A stretch of 64,000 nucleotides of DNA from Bacteroidia bacterium. Lineage in GTDB: Bacteria > Bacteroidota > Bacteroidia > Flavobacteriales > Flavobacteriaceae. The position numbers and the translations under genes were made by a program. Below the pieces are notes generated by a model. That model saw only the letters and a list, made by a program, of their open reading frames with translations. It made no database searches and was not told where the DNA came from. Where the stretch lies: NCBI GenBank assembly GCA_030425285.1, contig JAUIAY010000006.1:87478-151477 (forward strand), read 5' to 3'. Within the stretch, counting starts at the first letter, position 1. Every line of letters begins with the position of its first letter. Below are positions 54,025 to 62,844 of the stretch, piece by piece.

Positions 54025-54357
54025 CTATTCCCAAAATTGTCTGTCCTTGTCCATGATTTCCTGAACCTTACGTTGTTCCCATTTTTTAGATAATGGCCAG
54101 CTTCCGCCAAACACCAAAACGCCATGAAGCAAAAGACCAAGTCCCCAAAAAACAGCCATAGAAACATGACCATAACCCATACCCCAAAAGCCATATAGTG
54201 AGTAGGTGTGCAATAGATCAAAAAAGGCCATTACCACAAACCAGGTTATGTTTACTAACAAAAACAAAAATAAATGCACGTAAAACCCTTTGATCTGTCT
54301 GGCTTTTTTAGCTGCTATTTGATAAGACATGCTGCTCTTTTTTGGTAACGATTCCAT
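54025..54357 (-). CDS. 2TM domain protein
   Basis: 110 residues: AAKKARQIKGFYVHLFLFLLVN, a second hydrophobic segment (MAVFWGLGLLLHGVLVFGG) and KKWEQRKVQEIMDKDRQFWE. It is the 2TM domain of two helices between charged ends. Paralogous to the neighbouring 54389 protein and to the C-terminal domain of the kinase. Function unknown; may sit in the membrane with the kinase. Confidence 0.88.
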   Translation of the reverse strand: MESLPKKSSMSYQIAAKKARQIKGFYVHLFLFLLVNITWFVVMAFFDLLHTYSLYGFWGMGYGHVSMAVFWGLGLLLHGVLVFGGSWPLSKKWEQRKVQEIMDKDRQFWE

Positions 54358-54388
54358 TTTTAAAGCTTTTTATAAATACTTCTATTGT

Positions 54389-54700
54389 TTAATTCCAACG
54401 CTTTTCTTCGCGTTCCATAATTTCCTTAATCTTTCGCTCTTCCCAATTTTTTCCCAACACCATATTGGGTAAAAAAACCGAGAGTCCGTGAACCGTTAGT
54501 CCAATACCCCAGAAAAAGAGGGTAAAGAAATTTTTATACTGAAAGTACGATTCGCCTGGTCCTAAATTATTGATATTGATAATCACAATCATAATGTTTA
54601 CGACTATGTAAACTAACAAGTGTGAGTAAAATCCTTTTATCTTCTTGACACGCTTTCTAGCGCGATCCAGACGTACTTGTTTGTCAAATTCCGATTCCAT
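54389..54700 (-). CDS. 2TM domain protein
   Basis: 103 residues: RARKRVKKIKGFYSHLLVYI, FFWGIGLTVHGLSVFLPN and GKNWEERKIKEIMEREEKRW. Same family as its neighbour. Its start overlaps the last base of the kinase gene, showing translational coupling to the kinase. Confidence 0.9.
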   Translation of the reverse strand: MESEFDKQVRLDRARKRVKKIKGFYSHLLVYIVVNIMIVIININNLGPGESYFQYKNFFTLFFWGIGLTVHGLSVFLPNMVLGKNWEERKIKEIMEREEKRWN

Positions 54701-56031
54701 TAGCTCCAGTTTTTATTTTGATTTTCTTTCTCCATGATTTCCTTGATTTTACGTTCCTCCCAATCCTTGCCATAACCAAATACGGCAAAGGCATGAAACA
54801 CAATACCCATTCCCCAGCCCAATGCCGGAAACCAAAACCATTGGAATTCCCATGAGGTTTTATAGTTCAGAAAAATTAAGAACGGTATCACTACGGCATA
54901 CGAAATTAAATTACCGTAGAAACCTTTTATTTCCTCTACTTGTTTTTTCGCTTTATAATAAGCGTCTTCTTTGTTTTCTAAATACTTTGTTTCCATGAGT
55001 GTGATTTGTTTTGTAAGCATAGGTATGGCAACTGCAAACCTATTAGCTTGTTGATTGATGTTTACTTTTCTGTTAGTCAATAATTGGTAGCGTTGCATGA
55101 TATTACTTAATCCTACACCACTACTCTTTTTGACTATTTGTTTTGGTTGAAAATTATTTTCTACTATTAAATCGCCTTCTTCTTCATATATTTTAATATG
55201 CAAAGGTTTGCTAGCAGTAACCATGTTGTGTTTGACCGCATTTTCCAATAACAATTGCAACGATAACGGTACAACCTTACTATCCGAATTGGATGCTCGC
55301 TCGGGTATATCAAAAATAATACTGTCCTCAAAGCGCATTTTTAATAGCATCATGTAGGTTCTGGCAAAATCCAATTCTTCATCTACGCTCACCAAGTCCT
55401 TGTTCTTTTGTTCCAAAACGTATCGATACACTTTTGACAAGGACGTTGTAAACCGTTGGGCATTTTCTGGGTTTTCGTCTATCAAACTTGTGAGCACATT
55501 CAGACTATTGAACAAGAAATGCGGATCCAATTGGTTCTTTAAGGCATCAAACTTGGCACTAGCCGTACCAGCAATAACCTTTTGCTCCTTGATTTTGTTC
55601 TGCTGATACTGGTTGTAGAAGTAGATGATGTGAAACGTCACCACGATACTCAAGGTAATCCAGAGTCCAAACTGGTACGGTCTTAGACTTTCATTCGCTA
55701 TAAAGTGTTCAAAACTATTTTCAAAATAGAACAATGCCGTGAGCATCCGGAGCACAAATAAGCCAATAAGTGTTATAATTACCGAACCTACCAAGCCAAT
55801 GATTACGCGCTTCACACCTTCTGATTTCTTCCAATGGAGTGACTCCAAATAGGTAAAGTAGAACATATTAGAATACCCTAACACAAAAGCATAAACTTGA
55901 TAGAAGGTAAACTCAATGGCAAACTCTTTGGCGCTCTCAAATTGAAAGCCATTATCCAGCAAACTTCCAATAATAAACACACCAATCCCAATAAAAAAGG
56001 TGATAAATATGTTTTTTACGTGCTTGTGCAT
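54700..56031 (-). CDS. LytS-type sensor histidine kinase with fused 2TM domain
   Basis: 443 residues. Four membrane helices in residues 1-140; the His_kinase dimerisation box is FDALKNQLDPHFLFNSLNVL (His near residue 168-172); a HATPase domain follows (LLLENAVKHN, SSGVGLSNIMQRY). Residues about 350-443 are an added 2TM domain (EEIKGFYGNLISYAVVIPFL ... DWEERKIKEIMEKEN). The operon also encodes two free 2TM proteins and the LytTR regulator. The signal is unknown; the 2TM part may let the proteins assemble together. Confidence 0.92.
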   Translation of the reverse strand: MHKHVKNIFITFFIGIGVFIIGSLLDNGFQFESAKEFAIEFTFYQVYAFVLGYSNMFYFTYLESLHWKKSEGVKRVIIGLVGSVIITLIGLFVLRMLTALFYFENSFEHFIANESLRPYQFGLWITLSIVVTFHIIYFYNQYQQNKIKEQKVIAGTASAKFDALKNQLDPHFLFNSLNVLTSLIDENPENAQRFTTSLSKVYRYVLEQKNKDLVSVDEELDFARTYMMLLKMRFEDSIIFDIPERASNSDSKVVPLSLQLLLENAVKHNMVTASKPLHIKIYEEEGDLIVENNFQPKQIVKKSSGVGLSNIMQRYQLLTNRKVNINQQANRFAVAIPMLTKQITLMETKYLENKEDAYYKAKKQVEEIKGFYGNLISYAVVIPFLIFLNYKTSWEFQWFWFPALGWGMGIVFHAFAVFGYGKDWEERKIKEIMEKENQNKNWS

Positions 56032-56046
56032 GATACTAGTTTAAGG

Positions 56047-56667
56047 TTATTTACATTCTGTGGCAACTTGTTGTGCGCGTTCCTTTCCCCAGTTAGGAGA
56101 AAAAGGTGTTTCAGGTTCAAAGGTATCAAATAGTTCTACAGCCTCTTTCATAGCCTCACAATACGGTGCCGTATCGGTTCCAAAATAGCGGGCACTTCCC
56201 AAGCCCCATTCTGCTCTACTGAATACCACACGTGGGTTTTTGGGAGCCAAAGCAAATGCTTTTTCATAAATACCTGCAACCACGCCACCATACTTCATAC
56301 CATAGGTAGCGCCATCAAAAGCAACCCAGTTGGTATAAATATGAGCTTGCATGACCATGATTTCGGGATTATCCGGACTGATGCTCTTGGCAGCATCTAT
56401 ATATTTCTGTGCTTTATCCAATTGGGCTGTTAATACGTTAACATCTTTTTCTTCCCAACTTTTAAGGCTATTGATTTGAGCCACATAATAATTGGGCAGC
56501 CACTCATTGGGTTCAGCTTTTGCAATACGCTCAAACAATTGTTCGGCGGCGTTCATATCGCCAGATTCCCACAGCGAAAAGGCCTTGGTCATGCCTTTTT
56601 CAAACTGGGTTTGTGCCTGGACGCCAACCAGTACCAAAGTGAACGCAATTAATAGTACTTTTTTCAT
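56047..56667 (-). CDS. secreted TPR-like protein
   Basis: About 206 residues. The frame opens at 56730, but the ATG at 56665-56667 gives a signal peptide (MKKVLLIAFTLVLVGVQAQ). TPR-like helices follow: LWESGDMNAAEQLFERIAKAEPNEWLPNYYVAQI and AQKYIDAAKSISPDNPEIMVMQAHIY. It lies 15 nt upstream of the kinase gene, so it probably belongs to the same operon. Function unknown. Confidence 0.82.
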   Translation of the reverse strand: MKKVLLIAFTLVLVGVQAQTQFEKGMTKAFSLWESGDMNAAEQLFERIAKAEPNEWLPNYYVAQINSLKSWEEKDVNVLTAQLDKAQKYIDAAKSISPDNPEIMVMQAHIYTNWVAFDGATYGMKYGGVVAGIYEKAFALAPKNPRVVFSRAEWGLGSARYFGTDTAPYCEAMKEAVELFDTFEPETPFSPNWGKERAQQVATECK

Positions 56668-56863
56668 AATGATGGTTTTAAAGTTTACTGTTCGTAATTG
56701 ATTAACGGTACAAATATCAATATAAACCAAAGCCTACGAAAATGGAAATAACTGAACTGTTATTTTTTAGGGATGAATTGTTAAAGTGTTTTTGGTAGCT
56801 CACTATTTTTATATCTTTAAGTGTTCCCAAGTTATCATATCACTGCTTTTAAACACCCCTGTA

Positions 56864-57265
56864 ATGAAATATCTATATCTTTTTTTAGTCCTTTTCTTAA
56901 GTCCCATCTTCATGAATGCCCAAACTAGCGCCCAGATTTCCTCGGTAGATTTTGTAGCTGTGGCGAACGACCATCATGCCGAAGCGCTCTTTTATTACCA
57001 AAACAACTGGAAAGCCCTGCGAACAGCCGCTGTAAAGAAAGGCTATATTGCCAGTTACCAACTGTTGGAAGTTGAGCCCAGTGAAACGACTCCCTTCCAT
57101 TTTATATTGATAACTACTTATGCCAACCAAGCGCAATACGATGCACGGGAAACCCATTTTGAGGAACTCATACAAGCTTCAGGTGGCCTAAAACTACTAA
57201 ATACCCTGCAACCCAAAGACTTTAGGCAAGTGCTACATGGGCAGGACACTGCTATAAGTCATTAG
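56864..57265 (+). CDS. small secreted hypothetical protein
   Basis: About 133 residues; the ATG at 56864 gives a signal peptide (LYLFLVLFLSPIFMNAQ), while the frame itself is open from 56786. The mature part (VDFVAVANDHHAEALFYYQNNWKAL ... PFHFILITTYANQAQYDARE) suggests a ferredoxin-like ABM/NIPSNAP-type dimeric fold, but I do not recognise a family with certainty. It is divergent from the TPR gene. Confidence 0.65.
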   Translation: MKYLYLFLVLFLSPIFMNAQTSAQISSVDFVAVANDHHAEALFYYQNNWKALRTAAVKKGYIASYQLLEVEPSETTPFHFILITTYANQAQYDARETHFEELIQASGGLKLLNTLQPKDFRQVLHGQDTAISH

Positions 57266-57850
57266 AAATATTTTTAATTGGACCGTGTTACATTGTTTTA
57301 AGAAACGGCTGATATATAATAAGGGTACCAAGCATGTTAAAAAATGGGGGTTATTAATGTAGGAATTTTCGATAGTAAATACCAACTAAATACCAAGTAA
57401 ATACCAACTAGATACGATGGACATACGGAGGAAGTATTAGGGTATTTAGGTTTTAATTGTTTCTTATTTATGAATGAGGTGCTTTTTATGGAATTGACAA
57501 TTGGGGTTGGTGTGGTTATAAAAATTATTCAATTTGAAGGTTATTTTTGATTTCAATTTTAAAAAATATTTATATAAAACGTTGTTTTACTGACAATTAT
57601 AAAATTGAATTGGTTTGTTTATTAAAATTTTTTGTTTATGTTTGGATTGATAAGTTGCTTTTATTGAAGCTATCGCGAGGTTTTAAAATTTGCTTCTTAT
57701 TAATATCGATATTTATTTCTCTCCCTAAAGAATTTTATTAATAGCCATTTTTATTAACTGGATAAGACCCCTGTCTATATCCTTATTATTAACCTACCTT
57801 GGTTGTCTATATATGCCATTGGACAACTGGGCTATAAAATCATTTTAGTT
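57266..57850. other. AT-rich non-coding region with 11-bp repeats
   Basis: No convincing gene; a 64-codon frame near 57547 has biased AT-rich composition and no family. It holds the four TAAATACCAAC repeats (57376-57419) 430 bp before the next start codon. Confidence 0.7.
57376..57419. repeat. four tandem 11-bp repeats (TAAATACCAAC)
   Basis: TAAATACCAAC (57376), TAAATACCAAG (57387), TAAATACCAAC (57398) and degenerate TAGATACGATG (57409) in exact 11-bp register. They stand upstream of the hypothetical gene and recombinase, as the 10-bp iterons stand upstream of DUF6266. Confidence 0.88.
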
Positions 57851-58651
57851 ATGGCAAGAAATAATTCATTTATTAGATTAGACGGCACCCTGGATGGGCT
57901 GACGTTTTACAACATGGACGGACAGAACTTTGTTAAGACCAAAAGCAGTGTTAACAAAAACCGTATTATGAACGACCCTGCGTTTAAGCGTACACGGGAA
58001 AACATGATAGAATTTGCTGGCGCGAGTAAGGCGGGCAAGGCTTTTAGGGATGCGTTTGCGAATATGGTAAAACTTATGGCGGACAGCTACATTACTGGCC
58101 GCGTGAGTGCCATTATGAAACGTATTAATGCCAGTGGTTCTGGTGTTCGTGGTGAGCGTGATATTGATGTGGTATCCTTACGGGATATTTTTAGAGGTTT
58201 TGAGTTTAACAGGACTTTACCTTTTAGAAGTGTTTTTTATGCACCCAATGGTTTACCTACTATTAATGCTACCCGAGATGTTGTGGACTGGACGGTACCG
58301 GATTTTGATACGGATGCCTTTATAACTGCACCTGAAGGCGCCACCCATTTTAAGCTGGTATTGGCGGCAGGTTATGTGAGCAACTACCAGTACGAGCGTG
58401 CACCCAACAGCTATGAGCCTGTGGATGACGCTGTGAATGGTTTAGGTGGTTTTACTTACAGCAATGCCATTGAAATAGGTGGTATGGTTGGAAGTGCCAC
58501 TGCCCTACAGGTTGACATGACGGCATTGGGAACTGTGCCTGCCAGTACGGCTTTGTTTGCCAGTTGTGGTATTGTGTTTTACCAAGAGGTGAACGGTGAC
58601 CTGTATGAACTTGCACAAGGTAATGCCCTGCAGATTGCGGTTACTGGTTAA
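57851..58651 (+). CDS. hypothetical protein beside the recombinase (DUF6266-like in style)
   Basis: 266 residues from the ATG at 57851 (an upstream ATG at 57803 adds a weak N-terminus). The N-terminus ARNNSFIRLDGTLDGLTFYN and FVKTKSSVNKNRIMNDPAFK, then RTRENMIEFAGASKAGKAFR, is a pattern I recall from a Bacteroidota hypothetical family. The C-terminal part is beta-rich (ATHFKLVLAAGYVSN). Like DUF6266 it has a short GxxGxxxF start, a basic central helix region and a beta tail. Function unknown. A strong terminator separates it from the recombinase. Confidence 0.7.
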   Translation: MARNNSFIRLDGTLDGLTFYNMDGQNFVKTKSSVNKNRIMNDPAFKRTRENMIEFAGASKAGKAFRDAFANMVKLMADSYITGRVSAIMKRINASGSGVRGERDIDVVSLRDIFRGFEFNRTLPFRSVFYAPNGLPTINATRDVVDWTVPDFDTDAFITAPEGATHFKLVLAAGYVSNYQYERAPNSYEPVDDAVNGLGGFTYSNAIEIGGMVGSATALQVDMTALGTVPASTALFASCGIVFYQEVNGDLYELAQGNALQIAVTG

Positions 58652-58672
58652 TTTATTTTAACAGATTAGACT

Positions 58673-58716
58673 AAACCCACTTTGGTATGGAGAGAACCAA
58701 AGTGGGTTTTATTTTT
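58673..58716 (+). terminator. strong rho-independent terminator before the recombinase
   Basis: AAACCCACTTTGGT and ACCAAAGTGGGTTT form a perfect 14-bp stem with a 9-nt loop and a long T run. The recombinase must therefore have its own promoter in the 30 bp that remain or be read through. Confidence 0.93.
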
Positions 58717-58741
58717 TTTACTATTTTTAGTATTGAATTTT

Positions 58742-59953
58742 ATGATGACTATAACTATTACACTCCGATTTTTTGAACATAACCGTGCCAAGCAAGTTGG
58801 TATTGGTTTTAAATATGATGATGGGGTGAAAACGTATGTTAAGCAATTTGAAGGTGTTAGATGGTCTGCGACACATAAAACATTTTATATTGGTTATAGC
58901 AAAGCGCTATTGCACGAATTGTTTGAGTATTTGCGTGCTGGTGGTTACTATGTTGATTATAGTGCCCTGAAGGGTAACGCCAATAGCAAGGCTATTAACA
59001 AGGCTAAACCGAAACCACCCAACAAGTATGATTTACACAAAGCGCTAACCAAAGAGCAACGTGCGGATTTGAAGGGATTTATTGATTATTTGAAAGGCAA
59101 ACGCTTGAGTGAGCAAACTGTAAGTGTTTATGGTTATTTTATACTTCGGTTTTTGTATTACAGCAGAGACCTAGCTAAAGAGACATTGGAAACCAAGCAT
59201 ATTACTTTGTTTATGTCTGATGTTATTGCCAAAGAGTGTTATAGCATAAGTAGCCATAGACAATCTGTGAGTGCCTTTAAATACTTGACGGCGTTTTATG
59301 GTTTACCAGAGTTTGATGCGAGTAACTTTGAAAGACCTAAAAAGTCTAAATATTTACCTACCGTGTTGAGTGAAACTGACATTATACGACTGATACAAGC
59401 TACCAAAAATTTGAAACACCGTGTTATTATTGGGCTTTTGTATTCTGGTGGTTTACGGATTGGTGAGTTGCTGGGCTTGAAGCTTGCAGATTTGGATTTT
59501 GAACGCAATCAACTTTTTGTGCGGCAAGGTAAAGGCCGAAAGGATCGTGTGGTTACGATGAGTACCGTAATAAAGCCTATGTTGCATAATTATATAACAA
59601 CTTACAAGCCCAAACTATTTGTGGTTGAAGGACGCGATGATAATGCCTATAGCGCTGCGAGCGTGCGGCAGTTTTTAAAACGCTCTTGCAAATTAGCTGG
59701 TATCAAGAAAACAGTAACGCCTCATACTTTGCGGCATAGCTATGCTACGCACATGCTTGAAAATGGTGTTGACTTGCGGTACATACAGGAGTTACTGGGG
59801 CATGCGAAGCCAGAGACGACGATGGTTTATACGCATGTTGCGAAGAAACACTTGATGCAGATACAAAACCCACTAGATGTTGCGGTTGCGCATGTAACAA
59901 AATCTGTTAAAAGCAACAAAAAAGTTTTGTTATCCGGCGATGAGACCGATTAA
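58742..59953 (+). CDS. tyrosine recombinase, candidate cassette integrase
   Basis: About 404 residues; the ATG pair at 58742/58745 follows the terminator, and the frame upstream runs through that terminator. An N-terminal extra domain (residues about 1-80, FFEHNRAKQVGIGFKYDDG ... FEGVRWSATHKTFYIGYS) precedes a SAM-like core-binding domain and the catalytic domain. Catalytic set: Arg in SGGLRIGELL (about 239), HTLRHS (about 327-332), LGHAKPETTMVYTHV with the Tyr near 364. The C-terminus QIQNPLDVAV recalls the SPLD end of IntI. The IntI-specific insertion before HTLRH is absent. The first cassette end starts 27 bp after its stop. Confidence 0.93.
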   Translation: MMTITITLRFFEHNRAKQVGIGFKYDDGVKTYVKQFEGVRWSATHKTFYIGYSKALLHELFEYLRAGGYYVDYSALKGNANSKAINKAKPKPPNKYDLHKALTKEQRADLKGFIDYLKGKRLSEQTVSVYGYFILRFLYYSRDLAKETLETKHITLFMSDVIAKECYSISSHRQSVSAFKYLTAFYGLPEFDASNFERPKKSKYLPTVLSETDIIRLIQATKNLKHRVIIGLLYSGGLRIGELLGLKLADLDFERNQLFVRQGKGRKDRVVTMSTVIKPMLHNYITTYKPKLFVVEGRDDNAYSAASVRQFLKRSCKLAGIKKTVTPHTLRHSYATHMLENGVDLRYIQELLGHAKPETTMVYTHVAKKHLMQIQNPLDVAVAHVTKSVKSNKKVLLSGDETD

Positions 59954-59980
59954 ACGTATATATTTACATTCATATAACAA
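59954..59980. other. candidate primary insertion site (attI-like)
   Basis: The 27 bp between the recombinase stop and cassette 2 hold only a weak inverted repeat (GTATAT ... ATATAAC) and no long stem. It occupies the place of attI in an integron. Its counterpart before cassette 1 would be the 26-bp palindrome. The role is inferred from position. Confidence 0.4.
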
Positions 59981-60946
59981 GTTGTGGTTAATGTCCAAAA
60001 ACCGAAAAACTAAATGAACAAAACGATATTTGAGATTACCAAAATGGATTGTCCTTCCGAGGAAAATCTAATCCGAATGAAATTAGACGGAATCTCAAGT
60101 ATTGCGAATTTGGACTTTGACATTCCCAACCGAAAATTGACAGTTTTTCATAGCGGAGAAATTGACCAAATCGAAAAGTCGGTTATCGAACTGAATTTAG
60201 GCGGAAAGAAAATCTCGACTGTACAAACTGACCAAACGGAATTTAAAGAAAACGAAAATCAGAAAAAATTACTTTGGTCTGTACTTGCAATAAATTTTGC
60301 GTTTTTCCTAATCGAAATGACGACAGGGATTATCTCGAAATCAATGGGACTTGTTGCTGACAGTTTAGATATGCTTGCGGACAGTTTTGTTTACGGAATT
60401 AGTTTGTTTGCTGTTGGCGGCACTCTGACAAGAAAAAAACGGATTGCAAAACTTGCTGGATATTTTCAAATAACACTTGCGATTATTGGATTTGTGGAAG
60501 TTTTAAGGAGATTTTTCGGAGACGAGAAACTTCCCGATTTTTCGACAATGATTATCGTTTCGATTTTTGCACTTATTGCAAACGGAATTTGTCTTTACAT
60601 TTTGCAAAAGTCAAAGAGCAAGGAAGAAGCTCATATGAAAGCTAGTATGATTTTCACTTCGAACGATGTGATTATCAATTTGGGAGTAATTATAGCTGGA
60701 CTTTTGGTAAATTGGTTGAGTTCAAGCAAACCTGATTTGATTATCGGAACAATCGTTTTTGTTTTGGTAATTCAAGGAGCATTTAGAATACTAAAATTGA
60801 GTAAATAACGAAAAAACACTAACCACAACAATGGCTATAAGTAATTGCTTGTTCTCGCCTACTTCTGAAAATCCTCGCGGATTTTTAGTTTCGTGTGTAC
60901 TTGCAAAGTTGAGTGCTAACCCACGCAACTACTCATAGCCGAGACC
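59981..60946 (+). mobile_element. cassette 2: cation transporter unit
   Basis: The left end GTTGTGGTTAATGT (59981-59994) is complementary to ACACTAACCACAAC (60816-60829) at 13 of 14 positions; the single mismatch is at position 11, the same position as in cassette 1. A 16-bp-stem element (60833-60940) and GAGACC close the unit. It carries one gene. Confidence 0.78.
60014..60808 (+). CDS. cation transporter (CDF family) with N-terminal HMA-like domain
   Basis: 264 residues. Residues 1-70 resemble a heavy-metal-associated fold with MDCPSEE, where the second Cys of MxCxxC is replaced. Then come about six membrane helices of the cation diffusion facilitator type: LAINFAFFLIEMTTGIIS, metal-site motif ADSLDMLADSF, and MIFTSNDVIINLGVIIAG. 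It probably exports a divalent metal from the cytosol. Its codon and base use looks different from the core genes (many CGGAA, TTCGAC words). It is the only gene of cassette 2. Confidence 0.88.
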   Translation: MNKTIFEITKMDCPSEENLIRMKLDGISSIANLDFDIPNRKLTVFHSGEIDQIEKSVIELNLGGKKISTVQTDQTEFKENENQKKLLWSVLAINFAFFLIEMTTGIISKSMGLVADSLDMLADSFVYGISLFAVGGTLTRKKRIAKLAGYFQITLAIIGFVEVLRRFFGDEKLPDFSTMIIVSIFALIANGICLYILQKSKSKEEAHMKASMIFTSNDVIINLGVIIAGLLVNWLSSSKPDLIIGTIVFVLVIQGAFRILKLSK

Positions 60947-60947
60947 G
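60816..60947. repeat. attC-like element D
   Basis: Cassette end ACACTAACCACAAC, arm GGCTATAAGTAATTGC (60833-60848), inner hairpin AAAATCC-TCGC-GGATTTT, arm GCAACTACTCATAGCC (60925-60940), then GAGACCG. The arms pair over 16 positions except positions 7 and 12, both A opposite C on the top strand. Confidence 0.82.
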
Positions 60948-62844
60948 TTAGGCACCATATAAAACAAAATGGATATAAGACAACAAATTGTAGAAGACCA
61001 AGTTGAAAAGCTAAATGATAATTTAGGGCTGAATGACGTAAACAAAGCATTTCAAGTTTTCAGTCATAGTCTTTTCACAGATAATAGTGTTCATTCGTAT
61101 GATACAAATGATGATGTTGATGGTGGGCAAGACAAACAAATCGATAACATAACAATTGAACAGAAGGATGGAGAAGGAATAATATATATCACTCAATCAA
61201 AAAACGAAGATTCATTTTCATCTAATTCTTTAATTCAAATAAGAAACGGTTTAAATTGGATATTCAACAAAAAAAGAGCTGATGTTGAAACTCTTACAAA
61301 TATAAATTTCAAAGACAAAATTAAAGAGTGTAAAGACTTAATTGCATTAATTGGACCGTCCAATATTGAAGTAAGAGTTGGATATATAACAAATGGTTTA
61401 TCAACTAACATATCTGAAGAATGTCAACAAGAAATTATTTCTATTGATGAACAATTTAATAATGATACCTTTTCACAATTTTCTTTTGAAATGATTGGTG
61501 CCATTGAAATTGTTGATAGACTTAACGCACAAGAAAAAAAGAATAAAAAAATTCAGGCTGATATTAAAATCAAATATGATACGAACTCGCCATCATTAAT
61601 TAAATATCATTCTCACGGATTGAAAGGCATAATTTGCACAACAACTGCAAAAGAAATAGCAAGAATTGTAAACGAAGATGAAAAAGGTTTTGTATTTGAT
61701 TTAAATGTGAGAAAGTATCTTGGAAATCTTGGTACTGTAAACAAGGACATAAAAGAGACTTGCGCAAATGAAGACACTAGCTTTCTATTTTGGTTTTTAA
61801 ACAACGGAATCACAATTGTGTGCGATAAAGTTGACCCAGTAACAGACCCTGATAATCCTCATTTGAAAATTGAAAATTTACAAATAGTAAATGGTTGTCA
61901 AACTTCTTCATCACTTGCAATTGCCGAAGAAGAAGGAATACTTCAAGCCGATACTACAGTTATTTTAAAAGTTTTTGAAACATCTGATTTGGAATTAGTG
62001 GATAAAGTTGTTTTAACAACAAATAACCAAAATAAGATAACCAATAGAAATTTAAGAGCAAACGACAGAATTCAACGAGATTTAGAAAGAGCCTTTGAAA
62101 TACACTCATATTATTATGAAAGGAAGCCTAGACAATTTCAAGATAAAGATTCAACGAGAATAATTCCTAATGAATTGGCTGCAACAGCATACTTGGCGAT
62201 TGCACTAAAACGTCCATCTGATGCTAGAAGTAGAAAGTACAAAATTTGGAATGACTACTACGATAGCATTTTCAAAAGTATTCACGTTGAGACTTTTATT
62301 GTAAATCACTTTATTAAGCAAAAGACTTCTAAATTTATTAATAGTTCTGACCTTGTAAAGAGTCCAGACGAATTGAAAAGATATATAGCAAAGAATGGAC
62401 AATTCCACATTGCAAGAATGACTAGTTTCATTTATCGTAAATCTGACAATTGGAATGACGTTGAGTTACTGAAAAGCCAATTATCTGAATTAGAGGATGA
62501 CCCAAATTTATTGGATGAGCATATCCAAGCAGGTTTCAATGCAATTTTGGATGTGCTGAATGAAAATGAATCATTAAAAATTGATTTGAACAACACCTTA
62601 AAATCATCATCTTTTGATAATCTTTTGAGTGCTGAATTACATAAAAAATACGGTGCCTAACAACGTATATAGCTCATAGCTAGTAAGTCGCTTAATCAAA
62701 GGTAAGGCATACTTGGAAAGTCGCCAAATTTTTAAATTTGACGATTTCCAGCAAAAAAAATAAATAGTAAAATTTAAAAATCTGGCTTGTGGCTCAACCG
62801 AAAAATAATCGCTAATTTGCACGCTACGAGCCATATACAAGACC
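60947..62844 (+). mobile_element. cassette 3: AIPR defence gene unit
   Basis: It starts GTTAGGCACCATAT (60947-) and its gene ends in ATACGGTGCCTAAC (62649-62662), complementary apart from one A/C mismatch. Element E follows. The start codon lies only 22 bp inside the unit and the stop codon lies inside the terminal repeat, so the unit is almost fully coding. Confidence 0.8.
60969..62660 (+). CDS. AIPR family protein (abortive infection phage resistance type)
   Basis: 563 residues. The middle and C-terminal part match the AIPR family: DTSFLFWFLNNGITIVCDKV, then NLQIVNGCQTSSSLA (near residue 308; most members have NGQQT), VLTTNNQNKITNRNLRAND and YYYERKPRQFQ. The N-terminal part (DDVDGGQDKQIDNITIEQKD) looks like the restriction-endonuclease-like module often preceding AIPR. 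AIPR proteins are linked to phage resistance; the mechanism is not settled. The stop TAA is part of the cassette end GGTGCCTAAC. Confidence 0.88.
   Translation: MDIRQQIVEDQVEKLNDNLGLNDVNKAFQVFSHSLFTDNSVHSYDTNDDVDGGQDKQIDNITIEQKDGEGIIYITQSKNEDSFSSNSLIQIRNGLNWIFNKKRADVETLTNINFKDKIKECKDLIALIGPSNIEVRVGYITNGLSTNISEECQQEIISIDEQFNNDTFSQFSFEMIGAIEIVDRLNAQEKKNKKIQADIKIKYDTNSPSLIKYHSHGLKGIICTTTAKEIARIVNEDEKGFVFDLNVRKYLGNLGTVNKDIKETCANEDTSFLFWFLNNGITIVCDKVDPVTDPDNPHLKIENLQIVNGCQTSSSLAIAEEEGILQADTTVILKVFETSDLELVDKVVLTTNNQNKITNRNLRANDRIQRDLERAFEIHSYYYERKPRQFQDKDSTRIIPNELAATAYLAIALKRPSDARSRKYKIWNDYYDSIFKSIHVETFIVNHFIKQKTSKFINSSDLVKSPDELKRYIAKNGQFHIARMTSFIYRKSDNWNDVELLKSQLSELEDDPNLLDEHIQAGFNAILDVLNENESLKIDLNNTLKSSSFDNLLSAELHKKYGA

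Noticed and set aside
57547..57741. 64-codon reading frame in the AT-rich spacer
   Set aside because: Low-complexity hydrophobic product, no promoter or family; probably chance in AT-rich DNA.
58742..59953. Classical IntI integron integrase
   Set aside because: The IntI-specific insertion between the Arg and HxxR motifs is absent and an unrelated N-terminal domain is present; only an integron-like role is proposed.
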